From positions 1,417,623 to 1,481,622 of the forward strand of contig RPFO01000595.1 in NCBI GenBank assembly GCA_009746045.1: a DNA stretch of 64,000 nucleotides. Direction: 5' to 3'. This stretch comes from Mesostigma viride. Lineage: Eukaryota > Streptophyta > Mesostigmatophyceae > Mesostigmatales > Mesostigmataceae. This document shows positions 11,367-20,843 of the stretch, piece by piece. A program made the translations under genes and the position numbers. Below the pieces are notes generated by a model. That model saw only the letters and a program-made list of their open reading frames with translations. It did no database searches and was not told where the DNA came from. Positions within the stretch are counted from its first letter, which is position 1, and the number at the start of each line of letters is the position of its first letter.

Positions 11367-12375
11367 AGACCAGGCCTTGCTTCAGCTTGGGTGTCCCCAG
11401 TGGGCTGCTTGACCAAAGTACCAAGTGGTGACTGGTGCTTACTGGTTGACAGCCGGTCCTTCAGGGTTAGGTACACCCTCCTGGACAGGAGTTGGTGTGG
11501 AATGTCACTCCTACCAGCTGAGAATCATGCCTGGCCCTCCCCATGGGGTTCAGAAGAGTCGCCAGGACTTAAGTCGACGCCTTTGGCCTCAAACAGTTAG
11601 GCCATGCAAGGGCAACCCGAATGCTGGTTCTTACAGGTTGCTGTATATATGTTTTCTAGTGCTTGTTTCCAACCTGTTGCTAATAAAGAACCTGGTTGTG
11701 TGACCATGTGGAACATGGTTGCCAGGGAGCCACATTCTGGGTTATATATGCTTGAATAAAACATAATCATGTCATGTCATTCTCATGTTGTTCTCATGGT
11801 TGTAATGTTTCTCTTGTGTAAAGTTCCAGGTCACCTATAAACCTGGAGGTTGGGGTGGGGTTCAATTCCCCAGCAGAGCCACAGCCTGGCATGAGTGATT
11901 CCTGGGCTTAACACCCAGTGAAGACATGGGCTCCCCAATAAGGCAGTATTTGTAGGTGCTACCTGAGTCTCTTTGAGCATAAAAGGGAAAGGCTGGCCAA
12001 GGCGGGCGCCATAAGAACGGGCGCCTGTGATAACTGTGAAAGATCAGGAACTCACAATAATACGTTCTTGGCATCCTTTAATCCCAGCCATTGGACTAGG
12101 TAATGTGCCTTGACTTTAATCTAACACCAAGTTCCCAAGGAAAGGTTGGGAGCTGACCAAGGGGTCAGGGGATAACCTGGGGTGACCTCTGATTCACTGG
12201 CCAGTACACCTAGCCTGGTCCAAGGGCGTATATGTTGTTACCCAAAAGGAGGCAGGACCCTGGGCCCTATCAGGTCTGATCAACCCCAAGGGACCAAGCG
12301 GTCTGTGGCTGAGTGGGCACAAGCAAGGTTAGGCTTGTTTCAAGCTGGTCCAGCTCCAAAAGAAGAAAGGGTTGG
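11367..12375 (+). other. 3' untranslated region of the nested element with polypurine tract
   Basis: About 1 kb has no supported coding sequence. A purine-rich stretch AAAAGAAGAAAGGG (12358-12371) lies four bases before the 3' LTR and is the likely plus-strand primer. AATAAA occurs near 11755, and a T-arm-like hairpin lies near 11853. Confidence 0.7.
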
Positions 12376-13019
12376 AGTTAGCATTTTGGGCAACCAATAT
12401 GCTAAGTGGATGCAGTTTGGAAAGACCTTTCCAACGCCGTGCTGACCGCCTGAAACAGACAAGGGACGAGAAAGATATCAAGTCCCGAAGTCCTAGCCAT
12501 CCGTGGCCGACTAGGGTGCAGTCCTCTGGCATAGTGGACAGGACACGTGGCAGGCCGTGCCTGCACAGGCTTAGCCTGATTATCACGTGACTGTGGTCCA
12601 CGTAGATCAGAGGAGCAGCAGCCTGTGACTGGTGGAATACTGGAGCTGGCACAGGTCTGCAAGGATACTAGGCCTTGCAGGCTTGTGACAGGTCCTGTAC
12701 TTCCTAGGTTGCAGAGTCTAGGCAAATCCAGTTCGTCCTGGCTCTGCACTGATGCCAGTGGACGTTGAGGATTTGCTTGCACGCCTGCACGTGCCTCGTC
12801 ACGCCGATGGGAACGAGGAACAACGCAAAGGATATAGCTTGGTCATGGGGGATGACCAGCTATCTCGAAAAGCACGAACCGTGGGTGCCACCTTGGTCGT
12901 GGAAGTGCCCATTGTGGTCGTGGCCTGGTGAACAGATTTAAGGTTGCTGCCTTGCAACATTGGCTAAGACGCGCTGTGAAAGACCAAGAGCTCACATACG
13001 TTGGGAGCTCTTTCTAACT
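12376..13019 (+). repeat. 3' LTR of the nested element
   Basis: This copy is the same length (644 bp) as 4530-5173 and nearly identical to it, with two differences by eye. It is followed by the target duplication CATGG at 13020-13024. Confidence 0.93.
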
Positions 13020-13024
13020 CATGG

Positions 13025-13967
13025 CATGCCCCGACAATTTATCACCGACAAGGACAAGCTGTTCACGTCGAAATTTTGGACCTCATTTTTTCAGGTCGTC
13101 GGGACTAAGTTGTCTATGGGTACGGCCTATCACAGTAGCTCTTCTCACATGGTGGAGAGAGTGAATCGGGTGGTGGAAGAGGCACTGCGGCACTACCTGG
13201 ATCGAGACGGGAGGAATTGGGACGAAGTGCTGGGATTCATTGAGTTTTCACTCAATAATGCCCCCCATTCTGCCCACGGGTATACCCCGTTCTTTCTTGA
13301 TACAGGCAGGCATCCCCTTACCCCCACCGATCTCTTGACCGCCCCAGCCATCACCACGACAACGGAGCTACGCTCCACAGTCGCAGGGGCGCGGGAGCTG
13401 GTACAACGGATGGTGCAAGCTCATTCCAGCGCCATAAGTGGCCTACGTCACGCGCGTGCCAAGTACATGGCGCGAGTCCAAAGTACCCTGGACAGGCGCA
13501 CCCCTGCAATCGAAGCAGGTGACTTGGTTTTGATTGAGGGCCCCCACCAAGGCCGCTTCTCGCACAAGTTCGAGGACAGCCTGAAGGTCAAGCTCCGCCC
13601 CTTATTCCTTGGACCGTATCTGGTGGAGAAGGTGTTCAATGAGGTGATGGTGTCTGTCGCCATCCCGGACTCGTGGCAGCTGAAGTCCAATGTTTTCCAC
13701 GTTGACCAGCTGAAGCTTTACCGCAAGAGCACCTTCCCAGGTCGTGTCATGGCACCCGCCCCCTTGGAGTTCAACCCCGAGACGGGCGAACCCGAGGATG
13801 AGGTCGAGGACATTGTAGCCCACCGCAATCGAGGCCGCCGCCGCGAGTACCTCCTTAAGTGGAAGTTCTCCCAAACAGAGCTAGAGCACTCATGGGTAGC
13901 TGAGGCTGGACTCACGGGCTGTGCACGCTTGCTACAGGAGTATAAAGCCCGGGCAGGGTTGGCATAA
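13025..13967 (+). pseudogene. Ty3/gypsy pol, 3' part: integrase core end and chromodomain
   Basis: This continues the gypsy integrase broken at 4529. FITDKDKLFTSKFW holds the second catalytic Asp and HMVERVNRVVEEALRHYL the Glu. The conserved FSLNNAPHSAHGYTPFFLDTG and the GPYLVEKVF barrel follow. The last ~60 residues (DEVEDIVAHRNRGRRREYLLKWK...HSWVAEAGL) are a chromodomain, which directs integration in chromoviruses. The stop is at 13965. The 3' half is intact in frame. The whole element is dead because of the 5' truncation, the frameshift near 4405 and the nested insertion. Confidence 0.93.
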
Positions 13968-14525
13968 TTCCGGCCCTTCTCCTACCTTTTGCGTAATGCT
14001 CCTTGCATGTGCATTGGCAGCCTTGATGCAGGCCGCCCCGCCCCAGGGGTCCATGGGCGAGTTATTCGGTGCGGTATCGTTTGGACAGGAGGTTCGGTGT
14101 CCCTCACCCGACACAAGTTCCTCGCCGCCTTCTTGAGCGTTTTCCCAATGGAGGCGCTGCGGGATGTCGATCAACCTGGCCAAACGCCATGATGCACGCG
14201 CCGGCGAGCGGCAACTCACCTTCCAGCCCGCCCTAGTCCAGGCCAATGGCCTGCCTCTTCCCGAGCCGGCTGAGGCCGCGCCGGCTGAGCGTGTCCACCG
14301 GCGTCGACGCCCGGCCGCACCTCTGCGCGGGCATGGCCGTGGGGGCTCCGCTCGTGGGGGTCACCGCCCGAGCCCTTACCGCACGGCGCCGTAAACCATC
14401 GCCAACGGACGGTGACAATTGGCACGCTCGATGCGTGCCCTGGAAGGGAACAGTGACCATATATACAGTCATTTATAAGTCCCGGCTACAGGAGTAGCCG
14501 CCTCTTTTGTTGGGGGGGGGAGGTG
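13968..14525 (+). other. Gypsy 3' non-coding region
   Basis: I see no supported gene. The stretch is GC-rich up to ~14400, and a G-run with GGAGG (14511-14523) lies immediately before a TGTTGCA start, as a polypurine tract would before a 3' LTR. Confidence 0.5.
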
Positions 14526-15270
14526 TGTTGCACGGATGCAACATGCCATTTGTGGTATTAAATTATCCGTCCCGGTCGATCGGCGCCGACCGTAATCCGG
14601 CGCCAGTGCCGAGGCCATAGTATAGTTGGCAGCCGAGGCAATCCGTGTGGAAGTAAGTGTAGAAGTTTTGCTGACGAACTTGGCTTTTGCGCCGTAGGCA
14701 GACCTAGCGCCTGAACGGGAGTTACGGGACAGCCAAGTGGCACTGCACATGCGTTATGATGGTTCCTACGGACATTTGGATATTTTTCAGGAGAGGCCTC
14801 TAGCCGTACTGGTCTTTAATGTGTTCTAGACGGTTCGAGAAGCCCGTCCCCGCGGACCTCACGTCATGCCTGGTTGGCAGCGCCAGGCGCAGCCACCAAC
14901 GGGGACGAAGGGACAAAATAGGACGGCACGAGCTATGCCAGCAGTCCGGACCTTGTATCGTAATTTACCACGTTGCTCTACAGATTATTTACCATCGCTT
15001 AATCCTGGAGTGTAAATCTCCTGTGGGCTCGAGTGTGAATCCCTCGCCTACTGGGTGTAAGTCTTCCCGCATTGAGTGTTTTAATCTGAGTGGTGACATT
15101 GTAATACACGAAACCGGTTTTCCGGGTTTGAGCTTATTCGTATTGTGTGACAAGTATTATTAAGCCACCATCGTGCGCTGTGACGCATAGGAAGTCAAAG
15201 GTCTTTCGCATTCATTCTCAATCATTAAGGCGCTATTCTAAATAGCCATACGTGTAAAACCAGTGTTACA
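14526..15270 (+). repeat. Putative 3' LTR of the gypsy element
   Basis: The start TGTTGCACGG follows a G-rich tract, and a fitting end is GTGTTACA at 15270, giving ~745 bp. No 5' partner is present because the element is truncated, so the boundaries rest only on TG...CA and position. Confidence 0.35.
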
Positions 15271-15517
15271 TCCCGATCCGGATGGTGCGAAAGATCTAAT
15301 CTAGTATAAGGTGCAGTTTAATAAGCCGGCATAGCCGCGCATCCGCGTACCGCGATAGCAAGCAAAGATCGCAGTAAATTGACTAACTGAGCAGCGATTT
15401 ATCCTCAGCTAGGCCTTATAGCATTAATTAATTAATTAATAGACACGTGACTGCGTCACGTGAGCATAAGTCCTCAGTGGGAGGGGAACATGGGATGGAA
15501 TGGATGGTATAAGCTAT

Positions 15518-16456
15518 CTAGGTCCTAGTTACAGGGGTGTGGGCACCGCGGCCCGAATCGCTATGAATGCCATACTTGGTCACACGCGGAGCCCCCACAG
15601 GCTTGGGGGTGGTCTCCTTCATCACTACTTGCCATCTATCCTTGCGCACCATCTGCCTCCATATTACAGACAAACCAGGAGGCTGCCCGGGGGTGAGCCC
15701 GTCACGTCTAGTGTAGCACATGTCCATGCCGAGTCTATCACGAAAAGTCCACGGGTGGCGGCCCTGCCGCGCGCGGCCGGGGGCACGCCAGGTGAGGACA
15801 TATCGCCCAGGCTGGGCGGGCTTGGTGCCAGCTAGTCTATCTGATGTATCTACCTGATCTGTGCGGGCCAGGTGCCCGGCTAGGCCCAGGCGCCTGTGCC
15901 TAATAATGTGGGAAACATAGGGCAAATCAGCGTACAAATCCTCATTACTAATGTGCAAACCAAAGGGGATGTTAAGGGCCTTGCGCAGCATCTTGGTGAC
16001 GGCGCCGTCGAGTCGTTGCTCCAGCTCCTGCATCAGTGTCCACGTCTCGGCGCCGTAGGTCAGGATCGTCAGAATGACGACCTTGAAGAGGTCACGCTTG
16101 ACGATCCGTGGTAGGGCGGGGTTGCTCCACCAGCGGCGGTGGTCATGGAGGTGCGCCCACGCCATGCCGATCCGTGTCGTCATGTCGTCCTCGCAGTCAG
16201 GAAGCCAACTGCCGAGCAGCTTGAAGCGGCCTGAAGTAGGGTAGTTGACCTCGGCATCGTCTAAGAGGCGGAGTGTGGGTGGGGGCCCTGCCATGCCGAG
16301 GGCCAGGGCCTCCGTTTTGGGGCTGATTTCTAGACCAACCGCCCGAGCCTCGAGCGCCAGGCAGTCCAGCCAAAGTTGGGCAGACTCCGGCTTCTCGATG
16401 AGCGTGATGTCGTCGGCATAAATGAGGTCAGCTAGTAAATTCTGCTTGTTAGTCGG
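15518..16456 (-). pseudogene. LINE reverse transcriptase C-terminal part (after frameshift)
   Basis: After the one-base deletion the frame reads LIYADDITLIEKPESAQLW (RT catalytic YADD), then the thumb and C-terminal region with ILTYGAETWTLMQELEQRLD and RHRRLGLAGHLARTDQ, typical of the end of LINE ORF2 proteins. It stops at 15518. The protein sequence is nearly identical to the copy at 32772-33939. Confidence 0.9.
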
Positions 16457-18875
16457 CCCCCTTCTCCAAGCTCGTTCGTGATCGCTAGGCCAGGGGCACG
16501 GCCTGCAATGCTAGCAAAGCGAGCACGTGCCTGGCGCATAACATAATCCACTACAATAATAAACAGGTACGGCGACAGGACGCAACCCTGCCAGACGCCG
16601 GTCTGCAGTGGGCAGGGCGGGGTTATGCCGTGCTGAGTGCGCACCGAAGTGGTGGACCCCTCATACAGCGTGCGGATGACGGTAATCAGGGGAGTGGGGA
16701 CGCGAGCGCGAGCAAGTACAGCCCATAGAGCGTCCCAGAGGACAGAATCAAAAGCCTTGATGAAGTCGACGAAGATCAGGATGGCGGGAAACTCACCAGG
16801 TTGCAGGAGAGCGATTTCCTCGAAGAGGCGACGCGCGACGAAGATGGCCATGACGGTGTTGCGCCCAGGACGGAAGCCCATTTGACTTTCCCCAAGGTGA
16901 CAGTCGAGAGCAGAACGAAGGCGGTTGAGGATCATGCGCATGAACAACTTAAGTGCGGCGCTCTGGATGCAGACTCCTCTGTAGTTGGCGGGGTCGTCAG
17001 GGGAACCTTTGTTTTTGTACAGCATAATACGGTAGCTGTGCTGCCACTCAGGAATCGGCGGCGCGTCGGCAAGCAGGATCCGGTTGCAGACGTCAAGCAG
17101 GAACCCCGTGAGCGCCGTCAGCTTAATCACCGGGGCTGGGAGCTGGTCAGGTCCAACGGCAGCATAGAAGCGGAGTTGCTTGGCGGCGGTGCTCAGCTCG
17201 AGCTCGGTGAACGGCGGGAGCTCGTTGGGGTGGGCCAGGGGTTCCGTCAGGGCTGGGTACGTGTAGTCCTGCTCAGCGGCGGGCGGCGTGGGCGGCGCAG
17301 GGACGTCCGCCGGTGCTACTGCCAGGCGTGCGGCCGCCAGAGGGCCAAGCGGCGGAGGCGGCGGGGGGGCGCCGAGCAGCCGGGACTGGGAGGAATACCA
17401 CTGGTTGAGCTGCTGCTGCGGTGAGCCAGAGAGCGTCCGCGGCGCCGGCTGCGCGCCGCCGGCGGGCCGTTGGGCGTGACGCAGGCGGGTCCAGGCGTAC
17501 TTGCCGTGCTGGTCCTTGAGGTGGGCGAAGTACTCGCGGACATGAAGGTCCTCCTGCTCCTTGGTCGCCTGCCGGATGGCCGAGTGGTAATCGGCTTTGA
17601 GGCGGGCGTAGCGGGCGGGGTCGCGGTTGTCGCGCAGGGCTTGCCGGGCCTGGATGACGGCGGGGAGCCGGTGCAGGCTGGTGAAGCGGGGCGGGCGGCG
17701 GGGGGGCAGTAGGGCCCCGGCCGCGGGCAGCTTGTCAGCGAGGTGCCGAAGGGCCGATGCCGGGCCGGCAGCGAACAGCTGGGCGTGGCTGGCCGGGATG
17801 TCCAGCGCGTCGACGAACGCCTCTGCGGCGCGCTTGTGGGCGCGTTTTTCAGGGAAGTCCTCCAGAGCGTCGTCAGATTTCTCGAGCAACTGAAGTGTGC
17901 GCAAATCAGGTGGTGCCACGTGCTTACGAAAGGGCGAGGGGAATCGCAGGCGGATGCGGGCGGTGACGATGCGATGATCGGAGCGCACCAGGGGGATCAC
18001 ATGCGAGCGAGCAGCTAGTACAGATCCTTGATGACGCTTGCGCATTACAACATAGTCAATGCAGCGTTCAGTGCCAGTTGGCGAGGTGTGTGTGACCAAA
18101 GCATCTGGACTATGTGGAAAGCGGGTGTTGGCAGTGACCAAATCGCATGTCGTAAGCAAATCAGCAAAAAGTTCGGTGTTGGCATTGGAGACCGTACCGT
18201 TGGGGGCGTGCTGACATCCGCCAGTACCCGGTGGTAGCGTGGCGTTGGCGTCCAGCAGCAGAGCGAGGTAGTTGCGACCAGGGATGCCGTTCGCCAGGTT
18301 CTCCAGCGCTGCAAAGAAGTCCTTGCGGTCTTGTTCTGGGTGGCCGGAGTGGGGTGCGTAACCAACGCCCACCGTCAGGGCGTAGGTCGAGTGGCCCTCC
18401 ATCGAATGAAAAGTGGCCACGAGGAGCCGAGCGTTGACCAGCTGGGGTTCGCCCATGTGGCGTACGGCGAGCGGGGAGCAGAGGAGACCGACGCCCCCGT
18501 TCCCGGTGCCGTCGCCGCCTCCGTAGTAGAACCGCCAGCCGTCGATGTCGTCAGCAACAAGGGCAGTTGATCCGCGGGCCGATGCAGTGCGCCTGTGTTC
18601 TTGGATTCCCAGGATGGCGATATTATTGTCGATGCAGAAACCAATAAGATTGGAGACTCGATGGCACTGACAGTCGTCACTGCGCAGGCAGTGACAGCGG
18701 TCAGCGTCGGGCTGGAGCGTGCGGGCGTTGAAGGTGGCGATGACCAAGGGCGCGCGTTGACCGAAAAGGGGGGTGCAGGCGGGGGTGGGGGCGGAGATGG
18801 AGCAGGGTGGTGATGGGGGTGGGGGTGGAGGTGGTGGGGTAGGGGGGGCGGGTTGGGGACTTATGCTTTCAATCA
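16432..18875 (-). pseudogene. LINE endonuclease plus reverse transcriptase, N-terminal frame
   Basis: A Pro-rich start is followed by the endonuclease: VIATFNARTL (Asn), AILGIQEHRR (Glu), NYLALLLDANAT and closing VRSDHRIVTARI (Asp-His). After a ~150-residue linker comes RT: YRGVCIQSAALKLFMRMI, QMGFRPGRNT, ILIFVDFIKAFDSVLWDAL (catalytic Asp), and TGVWQGCVLSPYLFIIVV. The frame breaks just before the YADD box at a run of five C (16457-16461). The related copy at 32995-33000 has six G there (opposite strand) and stays open, so one base has been lost here. The remainder continues at 15518-16456 in the next frame. Confidence 0.92.
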
Positions 18876-19383
18876 CCTTATAGCATGATTAATTAATCTA
18901 GCTATATAACACAGCATGTCATGAGGCAAATGACATCCGGATTAGTGCCCCTTGGTCTGAGAGAGTCGTCAACACCCGTTTCATTAATCATCAAACCAAA
19001 GAGAGAGAGTCCATCGTCCTCAGACCAATTTCACCTAGCTGCGCTACCAAGCTGGCACGTTGGTGTGCAGGCGCGCCGACATGCGCGCCGATCTTCCAGA
19101 TACTGCCGTCAAGCCCCGATGGGTTCTGTATGACGTCTAGGGCCGGCCCGGCCCCTAGAAGATCTCGTACTTCTGGCTAGGCCCAAAATAACTGGTCCGA
19201 AACACACAAAGTACCAAATAAACACACTAAGTCCCGAACTTAGGACAAATTCCCAAATAAGTCCCGAATTGAGTCGTATAGACCGGCGGACTATGAAAGC
19301 GAGCTATCGAAAGTCCCAAACGAATAACACATGACTTTCGACTTATTTATTGAAGGCATTGTTACGCCCATACAAAGGTCTGG

Positions 19384-19590
19384 GCCGTAACACCCTACTC
19401 ATCAAAACGCCTCCTCCTCTCGGGGGGAGGTGGCTTGCCCACAGGGTCGGGCGTGTGAGCCTTGACAATCTTCTGCCACCGCGTCTTGTTCTGCATGGCA
19501 GTCCAACGAAGGGAGAGAGAGTGGATGCGGTATTCAAACTGGGCTGGGATCATCCAGCAACATCTGTACGCAGTTCGTGGCATGTTTCCC
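19384..19590 (-). mobile_element. 3' end fragment of a second LINE family, copy 1
   Basis: On the minus strand a short frame reads SLRWTAMQNKTRWQKIVKAH and ends with ERRRRFDE, like LINE C-termini. The same sequence recurs at 34778-34905 with about 85-90% identity by eye (TACTCATCAAAACG, GGCTTGCCCACAGGG, CACCGCGTCTTG). Confidence 0.65.
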
Positions 19591-19737
19591 TACCTTTTTG
19601 GCAGGAATGAATGGGCACCTTTGGATAAGTGGTTTGTCTTGGGCAAAATATCTCATAAATAGCGTCTTTTTCTACTTTTAGCTCGCCACCGGTGCGTGGT
19701 TGGGGGTAGTACCCCCAACAAGTGGTGGCATGAATGT

Positions 19738-19803
19738 CCAAACATCATATTTATGGTACTCAATCATCACTAGATGGTTCCCAAGTGCATTGGAACTGAT
19801 ATT
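19738..19803 (+). repeat. Dispersed repeat, copy 2 (related to 1991-2056)
   Basis: CCAAACATCATATTTATGGT and the following ~45 bases match 1991-2056 at roughly 70%. The element class is unknown. Confidence 0.45.
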
Positions 19804-19977
19804 CATTAAAGTCAGTTTTTCATGCTTTTGGACGTGCGAGTAAACCCATTTCCCCGAAAAAAAAAACAAGAGCCGGGGGTGTTTGCCGAGCGCACTTCCC
19901 GGTACAATGATGTGGCCTTCGAGATAAAAATACATTGGGAGAGGAAAGGGAGAGGTGGGAAAAAACAGGTAAAATGC

Positions 19978-19982
19978 AAAAA
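19978..19982 (-). terminator. Pol III T-run after the permuted tRNA
   Basis: On the minus strand TTTTT begins about ten bases after the end of the 5' tRNA half. This is the spacing expected for RNA polymerase III termination. Confidence 0.6.
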
Positions 19983-19990
19983 CGACAGGT

Positions 19991-20082
19991 ATTCGAGTGC
20001 GGCGCCTTAACCACTTGGCTACGACGTCCGGTACAGACGACGTCGACAGGATTTGAACCTGCGCGGGAAAATCCCACCGCAT
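19991..20082 (-). tRNA. Permuted tRNA-Ser(CGA) gene
   Basis: On the minus strand the 3' half of a serine tRNA (20082 down to 20038) precedes the 5' half (20028 down to 19992), with nine intervening bases (20029-20037). Joined in tRNA order the parts give: acceptor stem GACGTCG/CGACGTC (7 of 7 pairs); D-arm GCC/GGC with box A TAGCCAAGTGG; anticodon stem CCGCA/TGCGG (5 of 5) around loop CTCGAA plus A; a long variable arm GGGA-TTT-TCCC; T-stem GCAGG/CCTGT with box B GGTTCAAATCC; and discriminator G. The type II variable arm, discriminator G and CGA anticodon all fit serine. The permutation point lies in the anticodon loop at 37/38. Processing would need circularisation of the precursor by tRNA splicing enzymes. 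Pairing of the flanks into a bulge-helix-bulge is weak by eye (CCT with AGG). Confidence 0.88.
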
Positions 20083-20147
20083 GCCTCACTTCAGCTGGGA
20101 AGGATCTTCAGCTGTCAGATTTAGTGATATTTTTGCCGAAAATGTTG

Positions 20148-20154
20148 TATATAT
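20148..20154 (-). promoter_or_regulatory. TATA-like box upstream of the permuted tRNA
   Basis: ATATATA lies about 70 bases upstream of the 3' tRNA half on the minus strand. It may help recruit Pol III, since boxes B and A are in reversed order. This is position only. Confidence 0.3.
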
Positions 20155-20843
20155 TCATTTAGTCTGATCCAGCGTAAGCCTACGAGATCTCGATTGTGAA
20201 ATATGCGCATTTAGCGCAGTGGCCGCAGTGTTCTAAAGCAAGCAGGAATCAACATAATTATCCATAGAGGGTAGCGCGAGCAGGAATAAAGACAATCATA
20301 TTGGTTATTGATACAGTAGGGTCCGACAGTCCGTGCCGCTGCAATTATGATCGAGCTCAAGTGCAACTGTGCAATTAGTGCTTGCACTACATTCTTACAC
20401 CAGCTAATATGATAACGCCCATAGCCTCACAAGTCACGACCCAGCAGTGCTTGTATCCTTCAAAATATATTTTCATCATCTCGTTACTGAGAGAACAAAC
20501 AAACGGTCACGACCCAGCATGCCGGTTCCGTTGACTTATGGCAAGAAGCCCCGGCCTGGCAATTTCGCCCAGAAATGACGTTTATCCGACAGGATCACCT
20601 GCGCATGCCCGCCCTTCTTATTTAGAGGCATGATCAGTGACATATCGCGAGCAGGTGCACGATGGGATGTATTGGGGGGTTGCACTTCATAGTGCAATCT
20701 GCTTAGTTTCCTGGCGTGAGATAAAATTTAGGTACCGGCCATGGGCCCACATTCGTTACGGTAGCCAGCTATAAAATGCTGGAGAAGGCCAATTAGGCAC
20801 GTCACATACATCGCATACGGTGTAGGACCACTCGGGACCAGAG
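20155..20843. other. Intergenic region upstream of the EEP gene
   Basis: I see no gene, RNA or clear repeat in this AT-richer stretch. It presumably holds the promoter of the gene starting at 20844. No TATA box is obvious at the usual distance. Confidence 0.5.

Larger units (their letters stand above)
4530..13019 (+). mobile_element. Nested 8490-bp copia-like LTR retrotransposon
   Basis: The element has two 644-bp LTRs (4530-5173 and 12376-13019) flanked by the 5-bp direct repeat CATGG (4525-4529, 13020-13024), inside the gypsy integrase gene. Removing it and one CATGG rejoins the gypsy codons R-L-H-G-M-P-R-Q-F. By eye the LTRs differ at only two positions (near 4619 and in CTCGGAAAG versus CTCGAAAAG), so insertion was recent. 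Its ends are AGTTAG and CTAACT, a 6-bp inverted pair, not the usual TG and CA. A purine tract lies just before the 3' LTR. I see no convincing primer-binding site after the 5' LTR. Internal frames encode an unknown ORF, gag, integrase, protease, RT and RNase H, with two apparent frameshifts. Confidence 0.93.
15425..18875 (-). mobile_element. Non-LTR retrotransposon (RTE-like), near full length
   Basis: The copy is flanked by the 11-bp target duplication CCTTATAGCAT (15414-15424 and 18876-18886). Read on the minus strand it contains an apurinic-type endonuclease, an RT, and a short 3' region ending in a hairpin (CACGTGAC-TGC-GTCACGTG) and a (TTAA)n tail at 15425-15440. It has no poly-A. A single EN-RT frame with a microsatellite tail fits RTE-type LINEs. 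The coding frame begins right at the target duplication without an ATG, so a short 5' truncation is likely. Confidence 0.92.
18887..19990. other. Intergenic stretch with hairpin and LINE relic
   Basis: I see no supported gene. A perfect 10-bp inverted repeat, TTGGTCTGAG (18952-18961) and CTCAGACCAA (19019-19028), could fold around a 57-base loop. A LINE 3' relic (19384-19590) and a dispersed repeat (19738-19803) lie here too. Confidence 0.6.

Noticed and set aside
11845-11890. Possible tRNA T-arm (TGGGG-TTCAATT-CCCCA, box B consensus) in the 3' region of the nested element
   Set aside because: No matching acceptor 5' strand or D-arm in normal or permuted order. A CTGGG-CTTAACA-CCCAG hairpin downstream is not enough.
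19020-19050. tRNA-like 5' half (GGTAGCGCAGC) on the minus strand
   Set aside because: No T-arm or acceptor partner found nearby in either order.
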